Origin: Melieria omissa
Lineage: Eukaryota > Arthropoda > Insecta > Diptera > Ulidiidae
NCBI GenBank assembly: GCA_963971225.1
Contig: OZ020270.1
Span: 66,222,932 to 66,286,931, forward strand
DNA: 64,000 nt
Direction of reading: 5' to 3'
Part shown: positions 1 to 10,059 of the stretch, piece by piece
Numbering within the stretch: the first letter of the stretch is position 1
Layout of the letters: each line of letters begins with the position of its first letter
Notes under the pieces: generated by a model
Databases searched by the model: none
Told to the model about the DNA's origin: nothing
What the model saw: only the letters and a program-made list of their open reading frames with translations
Program-made: the position numbers and the translations under genes

Positions 1-126
1 ACTCAGAGCAGCATCACCGTAAGTTTCTGAGAGCATTCGATGCGCTTCAGCTGCATTTTTTTTCGAATTGTAACAGAAAAGTAAAACTTCCCGCAAATGG
101 CGAGAATTGGGCACATAAACCGACAT
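1..126 (-). CDS. mariner transposase, N-terminal fragment (window edge)
   Basis: Reads from an ATG at 126 for 42 codons to the window edge without a stop. The segment is the start of the paired-like helix-turn-helix DNA-binding domain of a mariner transposase (motif KKNAAEAHRMLSETYGDAAL). Unlike the copy at 46346, which has an extra A in an A-run and is frameshifted there, this copy stays in frame through the A-run. The catalytic D,D34D domain lies outside the window. Intactness is unknown. Confidence 0.75.
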   Translation of the reverse strand, partial: MSVYVPNSRHLREVLLFCYNSKKNAAEAHRMLSETYGDAALS

Positions 127-298
127 TTTCGAGCGTGAATAATACGAAAACAAGAACAACTGTCACTGAAACGGCGATGACAATTCGTTAGGCACTGTGC
201 ACACTCACTTTAAAGGCATTACCATCTATGTATTTCAACCAGCCTCAGCCGGTACAGCCACCTATCGGAAAACGGTGGAAGCAAAGTTGTACACCTGA
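1..298 (-). mobile_element. mariner element, 5' end, cut by window edge
   Basis: The terminal repeat ends at 298 (plus strand reads GTACACCTGA) and is followed by TA at 299-300, the usual mariner target duplication. The sequence is nearly identical, in reverse complement, to the first 298 bases of the mariner at 46174-46917, so the element runs off the left edge with its 5' end at 298. Whether this copy is full length cannot be seen. Confidence 0.9.
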
Positions 299-300
299 TA

Positions 301-659
301 TAATTTTTTCTTATGTAGAAGAAAATACAGTGTTTCGAAAAAAAAAATTGCCTAAACTTTTTACCGTGTATGATAATGGTACGAGTCAAACGGTAAATTT
401 TAAAATACATATACATATTTACTGCGCGGTGTCATAAGCATTTTATTTTTGTGCTTGATTTCGAAATAGGAGCACTTTACAAACCGCTATTGACTGACAC
501 TCATATCCAAAAATTACTAGTTTGGGAAAAGGAAAACGAATATCTGGAGGAATGCTTGGATTGCTAAAGGCCAAAAATTTGTTCAGCGGGTGTTTGTTAA
601 GCACCCTACAAAAGTCCATGCTTTAAAAAAAAAGGATTTGGGACTTTGACTATCTTTAC
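301..659. other. AT-rich spacer, nothing recognised
   Basis: No convincing reading frame, repeat or RNA signature. It separates the mariner end from the possible left end of the P-like element at 660. Confidence 0.5.
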
Positions 660-794
660 ACAATATCAAAGAATATGAAGTAATATAGAACGCGCATGTG
701 GGCGCAAAAGTGTTTTCGGTTGCTATGATGCGAGCGGGAAGAGCGAAGCGTAGGCATTTGAAAATGTTCATAACATTTTCTGTTAGATTTGCGT

Positions 795-1265
795 CATGGC
801 ACAATAAACAAGGTAGTGACAGGAAGGAGCGAAAAAATGCACGTGTATTTTGTTAGTGCTTTTGTTCGGTTCATTGTCAAATCGGACGGACGGTTCTCTT
901 CCCAACAGTATTGCCAGCATCGAATAGACCACTTGGTCTATTCGAAAACGTAAAAATACACCAAATAACAGCAAAAGTACATAGCTTCTTTGTTTTAATT
1001 TTTTGTTTTACAATTAAGGGCAAAAGTGCTAAGTCCATAGTTCGCCGATTTTGCGTTAATTCATAAAAGTTAACGAAAATTGGAAAAATAATATTCTTTC
1101 GTCATTGCAAAAATGCTTAAAATTTCACAGAAAAAGAGTTGACTGGCAATGCTGTTCGCCGAATGTAAACAAAACAGACAAAATTTTCTGACAACTTACC
1201 GAACTCTGACGAGAAAAAAAATAAAATTCGCTCCTTCCTGCCACTACCTTGTTTATTGTGCCATG
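795..1265. mobile_element. 471-bp MITE with perfect 8-bp target duplication
   Basis: Terminal inverted repeats of about 39 bp start CATGGCACAATAAACAAGGT at 795 and end with the complement at 1265. They are flanked on both sides by ATTTGCGT (787-794 and 1266-1273). Eight-base duplications are made by P and hAT transposases; a CA start fits both. The interior has no coding capacity. Which autonomous family mobilised it is not clear. Confidence 0.85.
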
Positions 1266-1273
1266 ATTTGCGT

Positions 1274-1616
1274 AGGACAACAGCAAAAAGCTATGTTATT
1301 GTTCTCAACGGCTTCACTCGTGTACATTGAAGTGGTGGTTGTTGCAGCGTAGTGTTCGCTCAATCATTTTTTGCATGCATGTTTCTTGATCTTGTTTGCC
1401 GAAGCGCAAGCAAAAAACAAACAACGAACGAAGGCATCGTCATCATCGTTTCAACGAAGATGACTCGGGATTTGCTAATGTTTTTGTTGTTGTCGTTTAT
1501 TGTGTGTATGCTTTTTTGGTTTTGCTGTAATGTCACTATCAATCGAAGCTTTGTGGTGTATGGCTGTTTGCTCAAATGCTGCGCTTTGATTGATTTTTAA
1601 AACCTGCAAATATTTA
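1274..1616. other. noncoding 5' region of the P-like element
   Basis: Open stretches on both strands here look like chance: low complexity, no recognisable domain. Probably element 5' sequence upstream of the transposase. Confidence 0.4.
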
Positions 1617-1850
1617 GACGTGGTTGAATCCAATTTGAAATTTTCACAAATATTTTTACGTGGCGAGTTCCAAGTAAAATCATTTGTTTATATTTTGACG
1701 TGGTTGAAACCAATTTTGAACCTTTTGCAGCGGTTTTTTTGACGTGGTTGAATCCAATTTGAAATTTCTAAAAATATTTTTACGTGGCGCATTCCAAGTA
1801 AAATAATTTGTTTATATTTTGACGGGGTTGATACCAATTTTGAATTTTTT
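1617..1850 (+). repeat. two tandem ~122-bp units upstream of the P-like transposase
   Basis: Two copies of a unit of about 122 bp. Each contains GACGTGGTTGAATCCAATTT, then TTTTTACGTGGCG, then TTTATATTTTGACG and a second GGTTGAAACCAATTT-type half. The motif GACGTGGTTGAxxCCAATTT therefore occurs four times. The position just before the transposase start, and the repetition, resemble subterminal transposase-binding sites, but that is inference. Confidence 0.7.
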
Positions 1851-1914
1851 AAGAAGTATTTTAACGCCATTGTCCAACATTGTAATTCTATTTTGTGTTT
1901 CGGCTTGTTACAAT

Positions 1915-2921
1915 ATGGCTACAAATATAAAGACAAATAGAAATTCCTCAAAGTCAGGAATTCAATGTTGTGTTCGCAGTTGCAAAAAATCGAGACGACA
2001 ATGCGAGAATCTTAGATTATTTAGATTCCCCGCTGCTGATTACGTGTTTGGCCAAATTTGGCGCGAAAAATGCAATATATCTTATGACGACTATAACCGA
2101 AAACTGTATATTTGTGAAAATCATTTATCCAGTACTTATGTAGGAAAAAGGTTTCCAAAAAAGGATGCGATTCCAACCTTAAACTTAGACGAAGATCATG
2201 AGATTTCGGATGAAGAATTTTTAGAACCATATTCTTCATTGAAACGACCACGTTATAATAACCCATTATTACAAAAAGAAATACAGCGACCTATTAAAAA
2301 AATGCAAAAAAATTAACGAAAAATTGCGAAAAGAAAAGCGCTTTATTTTAAAATCCAAGAATTGTTGTTCAAAGACTTTAAAAAATTCAAATGATTCTTT
2401 AAAACATATCAACTTGGAATCCAAAACATTTTGTAAACTTTTACTTAGCACCCGGCCAAAAGAATATTCTGACGAAGTGAAATATTTAGCGCAAAATATT
2501 TTTTATATTTCACAATCAACATATTCTTTCCTAAGAGATAACTCACATATCAGCACCTTAAATCGGTGGGCTCCAATAAAGTTCCTTCAGCCCGGTATCA
2601 ACAATGTGGCTTTTGAATTCATTAAAAAGATGTGCTTAGAGTTGAAGGAAAAAAATGGTTCTTTCAATGGACGAAATGGCAATACGTAGAGAATTACGAT
2701 ACAATCAAAAACTAGATTTAATTGACGGATTTGAATGCACAGGCTTCGAAAGAACAAAAAAAATTGGTAAGCAAGTATGTGTATTTATGTTGAAGTCCAT
2801 GTTCTCGAGTTGGTGTTCAATTTTAAACTATTTTGTGTCAGAGAATGGATTAACAGCAGATACCTTGTGCAAAATAATTAAAGAAAATCTTAAAATTTTA
2901 AGCAATTTTGGTATAGAATAG
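1915..2921 (+). pseudogene. P-like transposase, N-terminal half with THAP domain
   Basis: Start taken at ATG 1915. An upstream in-frame ATG at 1819 lies in the repeat region and would add hydrophobic residues atypical of the family. Residues about 11-75 form a THAP zinc finger (C2CH: CCVRSC, later CENHLS, then AVPTL-like AIPTL), the DNA-binding domain of P transposases. A basic coiled segment follows, then an RNase H-like part with LSMDEMAI, whose D is the likely first catalytic acid. Two frameshifts, both in A-runs (about 2305-2314 and 2652-2658), break the frame. The reading is then cut at 2916 by a retrotransposon insertion and resumes at 6892. Nonfunctional. Confidence 0.85.
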
Positions 2922-3221
2922 AATGGAATAGAATAGAATAGAATAGAATAGAATAGAATAGAATAGAATAGAATAGAATAGAATAGAATAGAATAGAATA
3001 GAATAGAATAGAATAGAATAGAATAGAATAGAATAGAATAGAATAGAATAGAATAGAATAGAATAGAATAGAATAGAATAGAATAGAATAGAATAGAATA
3101 GAATAGAATAGAATAGAATAGAATAGAATAGAATAGAATAGAATAGAATAGAATAGAGTAGAATAGAATAGAATAGAATAGAATAGAATAGAATAGAATA
3201 GAATAGAATAGAATAGAATAG
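2917..3221. repeat. (GAATA)n array, ~60 copies, 3' tail of retrotransposon 1
   Basis: About 300 bp of near-perfect GAATA repeats, with only single-base variants (GAATGG near 2926, AGAGTAG near 3155). On the element strand this is a TATTC tail directly after the 3' UTR. The long open frames across it, rich in S-I-L-F-Y, are artefacts of the repeat and not genes. Confidence 0.97.
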
Positions 3222-3292
3222 ATACGGGAGCCGAGCATCAACTGCCCGAGACACTGCGTCCAAAGAGAATTATTGTGTCGTATCCCTTTTCT

Positions 3293-4664
3293 CTATTGGA
3301 GGAGTTCATCTCCCCCAATACTGTCCAGGAACTCCTTGATTTTTCCCAGATTGGTTCCAGACAGCTCGTTTGTCTGAATTAGTTCCCTTCCCAGTATACG
3401 CTTTCTTGCGTGTAATAGAGCGGGACACTCGGTTATGATGTGCACGGATGTTTCATCATCTTCCATGCAGAATGTGCATAGTTCGCTATCTGTCAATCCC
3501 AGTCGCGCTTTATGCATATTTAGCAGGCAGTGCCCGCTCAGAATTCCCGTCATGAACTTAAGCTCCTTTCTGCTTAGGTCCAATAGGTATTTAGATTTTC
3601 CTTCCGAATAGGCCGGAAAGAATAGCTTGGAACAGCGTTGTCCCACCGTATTGGACCATTTCTGGTTGGCCCGATTTTTGAATTCCTGTTTGACACAATG
3701 CCTGAAATGAGCTCTGCTGACACCTATGATTGGCTCAGGTCCATAGGGTCGTTTGCCGCCCCTTCTTTTGCCAATCTGTCCGCTTCCTCATTTCCATCGT
3801 GCCCACAGTGCGCAGGAACCCAGTGTATTATCACCCGGTTATCCTTTGAAATGTCTTGGAGAACATTTGCTGTCTCCCAGACTAGTTTGGAGTCAAACGT
3901 CGTCAAGCTCAAAGCTTTTATTGCAGCCTGGCTGTCGGACATTATGATTATCCTCTTTCTCCTGACATTGAGAATCAGTATCTTCCTGGCACACTCGTTT
4001 ATGGCAAAGACCTCAGCCTGGAAGACTGTGGCCGTGTCTCCCAGACTAACTGCTAATTGCGAGCTAGTATTAAATATTCCAGCTCCCGTTCCGCCTTCCA
4101 TCTTTGAGCCATCAGTGTACCAGACAATGTCATCACACGTGAGACTGATTCTATTAGGAGCCCAGTCTTCCCTATGCGGTATGTACGTAGAGTAGTTCTT
4201 CCTGAAGAGGTGTCTCGGTGGCATCAGAGGCATCCAGAAGCCTCCATCTCGCCTCCTATCCTTCAACAGGGATAGGTGACCGATTGCATGTGCATCCCTA
4301 TGTATGGATCCACTATGCATTAGTCTGTGTGCGCTGATGGTTGCAGCCATTTGCACATTTAGTTCCAGCGGCAGAATCCCCAATATAACATTAGGACTGC
4401 CGTTGGTGTAGTACTGAGACATCCTGTTATACAGGTATTCGCTAGTCTTTGAAGTTTTCCCAGCTTAGTCACAGTTGTTATTTCCGTGGTTTTCCTCCAC
4501 CACACTATCGCCCCGTAGGTGATAGTCGGCAGAACTATAAGGGAGTATAAACTCTGAAGCCACTTCGGTCTCAGTCCCCAATTTTTGCCACAGATTCTTT
4601 TGCAACTCCAGAGAGCATTGGCTGCCCTCTTGATGATGCGATCAACATGAGGTTTCCAGTTCAA
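3293..4664 (-). pseudogene. LOA-like ORF2: RT thumb, RNase H and Cys-His tail
   Basis: Segment 4664-4359 encodes the end of the reverse transcriptase (LNWKPHVDRI, WGLRPKWLQSLYS, ITYGAIVWW). Segment 4422-3724 encodes an RNase H with WYTDGSK, an acidic QAEVFAINE, MSDSQAAI and a final HCGHDGNEEADRLAKEG block, which supplies the catalytic D-E-D-D set. Segment 3646-3293 encodes the tail with C-x2-C-x8-H-x4-C (CTFCMEDDETSVHIITEC). Frame changes occur between the three pieces (near 4360-4420 and 3650-3720). RNase H plus this finger fits the LOA/I group. Inactive because the palm is missing. Confidence 0.85.
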
Positions 4665-4684
4665 TTTGCTGTCCAGGATTACCC

Positions 4685-5104
4685 CTAATGATGGGCGTTC
4701 GCATCACAGCCCATTACGAGCTCCATGTGGTTGCCCCTAGCATAGGCAATGAGCTGTTCTGCTATTCGGGGTGGACAGTGGTCGTCGTCTCCAGGGAAGT
4801 ATGCGGAGGCAATAATGATTTCCCTGGAGTTCCAGGTAATCTTACCCGCGCATAGATCCGGCGTAACGAAATCTGTCAACGGGAAGAAAGATATGTTATT
4901 AAACACGATGCAGGTCCTGGCTCTGGTTGTGGTTGATTGACAACATAATACCTTACCTGGCTGGGATAGCCCTCTGACTTGACCGTTGGTGCTGGTCCAT
5001 GGTTCCTGCACCAGGGCTATACTAGGACCCAAGGTGTTCATGGTCCTAGTTAGGACAGCCGAGGCTGCCGACGCTCTATGGAGATTGACTTGTACAATCT
5101 CCAT
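4685..5104 (-). pseudogene. LOA-like ORF2 start: apurinic-type endonuclease, truncated
   Basis: Starts at ATG 5104, two bases after the ORF1 stop. Encodes the first 139 residues of an AP-type endonuclease: VNLHRASAA near the start, QEPW (catalytic E), ASAYFPGDD and GCDANAHH. It then joins directly to the RT thumb at about 4684 (GVILDSKLNWK), with an in-frame stop at the junction. The SDH part of the endonuclease and the RT fingers and palm, roughly 1.5 kb or more, are gone. The enzyme would nick target DNA for priming; this copy cannot. Confidence 0.85.
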
Positions 5105-5106
5105 AG

Positions 5107-6297
5107 TTACGCCTTTGGTCCCTTCGTGTGGGTTCCCGCACGCTTACCCCCTCTGCCCCTCGTCTGCACCCGTTCGTTGCTGCTCGGTGTGTGTGCAGAC
5201 TTATCCAGCAGGCTCAGTCGTCTGGATGGATTCGCCAACCCAGTCAGCCGAGTCTGCCGGACTGGCTTAGATGAGGTAGGCTTAACGGGCCCAACCGATG
5301 CCTGTCCTGGCGTCTTGTCACTGGTCCGTTCGGTCCGAGTGACGGCTTGCGTCCGTTCACTTGTAGGTGGACAGTCCCCGCATGCCTTCGCCAGTGCTTG
5401 CTTGCTGGTGGAGGGTCTGTCCTCTTCCACCACTGTCTTCGGCGTCCTCGTCTCCGTGCCGCCCCGGCTGGTCACCGAAGACTTCATCCCCTGATCAGTC
5501 CGCACCCTGAACTGAACTCTCCCCAACTCGAAGAAGGGAAGGTCCTTCAGCTCAGAGAGCCGACCTACTGAGGTGTCGTCGATGGCCAACGTCAGCGTTG
5601 TTCCCTGCGCCGCGACAGATCTATTCAGTACCTTCCAGTTTCCTGTCGGTAGTGAAAGGTTCTGCGTACGAAGCATTCGAAGAATATCTTCGGCCGGGAG
5701 GGAGCAGCCAGAAAAGAATGCGGTGGCCACACTGGGTTTGGGAATGTCTTTTCCCTCCACCAGTTTCACCTTCATTCCCGGCAGCTGGGTTTTTGTCATG
5801 ACCTCCCTTAGCCAGTTCCTCGATGCCTCGTCGGCGCAGTTTACAATAATTCATCCTGGCTTGAACGAGCATCCTTGGAACCTGATCTGAGGCCCATCCA
5901 CGGGGAGCTTACGCAGCTCCTCTTTGATCAGCCCTTCGATCGTCCTCTGTTCCTCCAAACCCAGATGGACAGCCGGGAATTCGTCCGGTAGAATTCCAAC
6001 TTTGATGGCCGCAGCAGCCTCAGCAAAGGACGGACTAAACTTCGTCCTTTTTGGTACGGGTTGCTCCGTATCCGCTCTGCTGCTGCCACCAGTGTCGTCC
6101 GTCTTTGTCGGCTCTTCCAGCACAGTCTTGACTGCATCATCGTATGATTTACCCGACGCCATTAGCCTCCTCAGCCACTTCTTTTGAGAAGTCGTCAGCC
6201 GCTTTCTCTTAAGAGAGATGGCCTCGGTGGCTTCTACCAGCGCGGGTACGCCAAGCGAGGGTGCCTCCACAAATGCGATCGTTGACATGGTTGTCAC
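5107..6297 (-). pseudogene. LOA-like ORF1, one in-frame stop
   Basis: Starts at ATG 6297 (MTTMSTIAF) and would run about 397 codons, interrupted by one in-frame TGA at 5851-5853. The N-terminal third is basic (LKRKRLTTSQKKWLRRL). The central part (PQIRFQGCSF before the stop, NCADEASRNWLREV just after it) resembles the DUF4780-like domain of insect non-LTR ORF1 proteins. The C-terminal third is Ser/Thr/Arg-rich. It presumably coats element RNA. No CCHC knuckles are seen. The stop codon TAA lies two bases before the ORF2 ATG. Confidence 0.75.
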
Positions 6298-6882
6298 GCT
6301 CGTATGGGAACATTAACTGTTCCCCCTACTTCTTCTTGCCGGTTGGTCTCTCCAACCGCTTACTGTTAGTTCAGCAATGTGCTGATCAGTGGCGTCAGTC
6401 TGTCCGACGTCCTTACCATCCGAGGCGCGTGTTTGAGGGCTCATCATCTGGTTTTTTCGGCCACCTACTCCGACGAGGCTTTTCGGTGGTCTTTTCAAGT
6501 TGTGGGGAAATAAGGTCGCCCATGACAGAGCCCCATGCCATGGGAAGTCCAAAATACTACCCGAGGTGGACAGGTATCGGGTAGGCTCCGTGATATTACA
6601 GCCGGTATACCCCCTGGCTGCAAACCATCCAATGGGCACGGGTCGCATAACACCCTGGATTAGGGGGGGAGGGGATGTGGGGCAGAGAGGATACCAGGTA
6701 TAGGCAGTTGGATATAGGAAGTGACTAGTTTGCCAGCCACACAGGGTAAGACAAGACCATACCCCGGTGGCTGTTTCCAGCGGCCACCACGAGGAGGTCT
6801 AGTCACATTCCGCCAGCCCTTCAACTCCCGCCAGCTGGACATCCTAGCTGGCAGTGGCTGAAGAGTAGGCAGCAGACCACCC
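6298..6882 (-). other. 5' UTR of LOA-like retrotransposon 1
   Basis: About 585 bp between the ORF1 start and the target duplication. It is GC-richer than the flanks and has no persuasive reading frame. Such UTRs normally carry an internal promoter, but I could not point to a specific motif. Confidence 0.6.
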
Positions 6883-6891
6883 TTGGTATAG

Positions 6892-8353
6892 TAGTGAACG
6901 TTTTGGTTTGTGATCAGGGGTCTTCTAATAGAAAGTGTTTCTCCGACTTAGGCGTATGTATACAGAAACCATACTTTCAATTTCAAAATCAAAAAATTTA
7001 TTGCATGTTCGATTTCCCACATTTAATCAAGTCATTGCGAAATGGTTGGCTTAAATGCGACTTGAAAACGCCTGATGGTTTAGTTAGCTTTAAAGTAGTT
7101 CAAGAGCTTTGGGAGAGGGAAATTGTAAAACCAAAATGTGCCCAAAATTGACTAGACAACACATATTTCCAAATTCATTTGAAAAAATGCGTGTTAAATT
7201 TGCCACGCAAGTGTTCAGTAAAACAGTTGAAGCTGCTATCAGAACAATTTCAGACATAAGTGGATTTAAAAAAATCTCACAAGAGGTAGCGTTACCCACA
7301 GCTGATTTTATAGCAAAAATTGATCAAATATTTGATTGCATGAATAGTGGATCTTTGTATGCAGATAACTGCTACCGATCTACTCTTCAGATTAAGAAAG
7401 AATCGCACACATTTACTCAAACATTTTTATATTATCTAGAGGAAGTGAAATTTGTTGATGAAAAAAAACGAGTTTTCTTCCTAGATGGCATGAAACTATC
7501 CTTAAAATCGGTCCTTCTACTTGTAGATGAAATATTAAAAGATTATTCGGACAAGTTTTTTATTATGACAAAGGCCTTTAACCAGGACAAGTTGGAGAAT
7601 ACGTTTGCTGTGTTAAGGCAAAAAGGAGGTAATAACTGTAACCCCTCTGTAGCCAAACTTAATAATATCTTAGCCAGGTTATTAGCCTTTAAAATAATAA
7701 AGTTTAGCTCCTCTACCAATTGTGAAGAGACGCAAGATTCAATGACTAATTTAATTTCAAGCGCTTCTTTTAATGAGGATGTTTTGCAGGCTAATGGCGA
7801 TGATAATGACAATGAAATCCTGGAAAATCTTGATCTAAGTAGTGAGATGCACGAGGCGTATTTTGTAGGTGACACCTTTTGTAATCCGAAAGATATTAAC
7901 TTAGAGCTGGTTTCCATGAGGTATTTTGTTGGATACGTAGCGTACAAAATCATTCCTAAATTAAATTGTGAAAAATGCGGTGACGAATTGATAAAAAGGG
8001 ATGAAGTTTTGACTGCTCCAAGTGAAATTTTTATTTTTCACAAAAATTATCAGTCAATTTCTGATTTTGGTAATCTTTTTGCTCCTTCCAATTCCCTAAT
8101 GAATGTATGCATAAAACATATTTTAATTTTTCATAAAATCTTCGAAGCAGAACCTGAAAAAATTGGTATTAAGGCACACGTTTTACAATCTTGTAAAAAT
8201 GCTACACCTGACTGGTTCCATGGTGAGTGCTGTAACCATAGAGTCAAAATTTTAGATTTTCTTATTTTAGTTCTTTTACGAAAGCACTGCATGTGGGCTG
8301 TGCAAAAAGGAAGTTCGAAAGAACGAAAATTGAAAATAATTGTTGGCAAATAA
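6892..8353 (+). pseudogene. P-like transposase, C-terminal half
   Basis: Continues the frame interrupted at 2916. VNVLVCDQGSSNRK carries the next conserved acid of P/THAP9 transposases, followed by DFPHLIKSLRN. One frameshift occurs near 7140-7150 in a CCCAAAA tract, after which a 414-codon open frame runs to TAA at 8353. It includes DKFFIMTKAFNQDKLEN and FAVLRQKGGNNCNPS, typical of the catalytic end, then an acidic linker and a C-terminal zone with VGYVAYKI, CEKCGDEL and WFHGECCNHR. Inactive through frameshifts and the insertion, but otherwise well conserved, suggesting moderate age. Confidence 0.85.
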
Positions 8354-8640
8354 AAAAATTCTTATTAAAAATTATTATTTATGAAAGATAAATTTAAACG
8401 AAAGTAAAACAATAAACATAAAACCTTACAATAATATTTTTAATAAATAACTATAAACGCTCTTGCGCAACATGTTTGCACCCATATTTTACTACACCAA
8501 GTTCATGCATTTTTTTTGCTAATTGTAATTTGCTTGTGATTATAAAAAAGAAAGCATTATTTCATATTCTTTGACAATATTCAGCCGCCAAATTTATGAT
8601 TAAACTTTATGAAAAATGTTTGCTTAAGTCTGCTGTAAAA
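8354..8640. other. AT-rich 3' region of the P-like element
   Basis: No coding sequence. Contains the inverted copy (8556-8583) of the 660-687 motif, the candidate right terminal repeat. Confidence 0.45.
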
Positions 8641-8652
8641 CTTTAGGGGCCG

Positions 8653-8972
8653 GATACAAGTCATTGGATTCTACAAGAAGATAATGATCCAAAACACCGT
8701 AGTCACCTATGCACAATTTGGAAAACAAAAGAAGGTATACAACAGCTAGATTGGCCTGCCCAAAGTCCCGATGCAAATCCAATTGAAAATGTATGGACTT
8801 TTATGAAGGCTAAGATCAGTGGAAAAAAAATTTCCACAACCAAGCAGCTTTCTGCGACCCTAAACAATTTTGGAGGAATTTGCCTCCAGATTATGCCAAC
8901 AAATTAAGCGGAAGTTGTGTAAGACGATGTCAAGCAATTCTAGAAAGCTATGGGGAATGGACTGCATATTAA
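8653..8972 (+). pseudogene. Tc1-like transposase, C-terminal fragment (D34E)
   Basis: Shows LQEDNDPKHRS with the second catalytic D, and WPAQSPDANPIENVW with the final E 34 residues later, the D34E spacing of Tc1 elements. The first catalytic D and the DNA-binding domain are absent (5' truncated). One frameshift sits in the T-run near 8866. The stop is at 8970-8972. Downstream sequence to about 9083 ends in CACACACTGTA, a plausible Tc1-type terminus. Confidence 0.85.
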
Positions 8973-9083
8973 CTAAATCGCGCACTAGGTATTTAGGTGT
9001 GTAACAGTAAACAAGTAATACAAATTTGAAACACTCTTTCTTTAAAATTCGACAGACGAATCTGTTTTGTGAAACACACTGTA

Positions 9084-9994
9084 TGTTATATGACATAATT
9101 TACTTTTACACAAATTTAAAATTTCCGCACTCGATTCACTGTTTAATATCGAAACTTTATATGGTTGGGCTTATGAAACTTTAGAACTTTAACCCTCTAT
9201 ATAAAACGTAACAAATCGAAACAATTTGCAAGCATGTTTATGAATTATTTTTGTAACAAAATCAATTTATTTATGCACATCTTCGTCTTCGCCAGACGAA
9301 AAATTGTTGAATATTAAAAAATGGAAAATTAAGTAAAGTTAAGTAAAATTTTCAAAAACTAAGTATGCATAAAACAAGCCTTTATTTTTTGATATACTCA
9401 TTACATCCTTGGTCAGTTCGTATACTCATAATAATTTAGGCCTGCAAGTACCGCAAAACTGGATTTCGTTGCCAGCAATGTGATGACCACGTTTGCCTTT
9501 CACGCAAGTGCTATATCCTTCTTTTTACAGTGTATTTGTAGATAACAATGTATGTATAAATAACATCGTTTCTGTATATATATATACTTATATGCATACC
9601 CTAGCCCCATGCTATTTTCGTCTGGCCAGACGAATTATTGCAAATTTGAACTATTTCTGAAAATAGTAGTACAAGGTCCTTTATAGTAGTAAGGTAACAA
9701 GGTCCTAGTAGTAGTAGTACTAGGGACCTTTTCACTAATCCACGTACTAAACGTTCTTAAACCTCAATAAAAATTAAACTATTCCTAGAATCACTTCGAA
9801 ACCAATTTTAATAGCTTTAGCACAATTTTCTCTTGGAATACATGTCCGGCTCGAATGTTCCACTCTACAAAAATAAAAAGTTGTGAGAGTTTGAAAATCG
9901 AAAAGGTCCCCAGGGACTTTCTCACGAACAGAAGGGTTAATCATTAAAGAAACAACATTTATTTGTGTTCGTAAGTTTATTCGCCGAAACGACA
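9084..9994. other. AT-rich spacer with a small palindrome
   Basis: No gene recognised. A 14-bp perfect palindrome CGTCTGGCCAGACG lies at 9619-9632, and a related CGTCTTCGCCAGACG at about 9286. A short AAGGTCCT/AGGACCTT-like region at 9672-9732 is repetitive (GTAGTAGTAGTA). Confidence 0.4.
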
Positions 9995-10059
9995 AGTTGC
10001 GGCGACAGCTGTTTTCCCCAGGTTAGGGGCGGTCACATCCGAGTCTTTTTGTGCGTGGG

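Larger units (their letters stand above)
2917..6882 (-). mobile_element. LOA-like non-LTR retrotransposon 1, internally deleted
   Basis: Inserted in the P-like transposase and bounded by a 9-bp target duplication TTGGTATAG (2908-2916 and 6883-6891). The element reads on the minus strand: 5' UTR (6882-6298), ORF1, endonuclease, then RT thumb, RNase H and a Cys-rich tail, ending in a long TATTC tail (plus-strand GAATA). Most of the reverse transcriptase palm is deleted. Ends and duplication fit target-primed reverse transcription with a complete 5' end. Confidence 0.9.
660..8583 (+). mobile_element. P-like DNA transposon, composite and interrupted
   Basis: The coding parts at 1915-2921 and 6892-8353 form one P-element/THAP9-type transposase on the plus strand. 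A diverged inverted repeat (core CAAAGAATATGAARTAAT) lies at 660-687 and, inverted, at 8556-8583, and may mark the ends. No convincing 8-bp target duplication was found outside it, so the boundaries are provisional. Nested inside are a MITE (795-1265) and a LOA-like retrotransposon (2917-6882). Removing both leaves about 3.5 kb, a reasonable size for a P-type element. Frameshifts make this copy inactive. Confidence 0.6.

Noticed and set aside
1149..1600. Small proteins on both strands near 1.1-1.6 kb
   Set aside because: One runs across the MITE terminal repeat and the others overlap on opposite strands with no domain.
2828..3263. Long minus-strand open frames rich in Phe-Tyr-Ser-Ile-Leu
   Set aside because: They are translations of the GAATA array; period-5 repeats without stops are open by construction.
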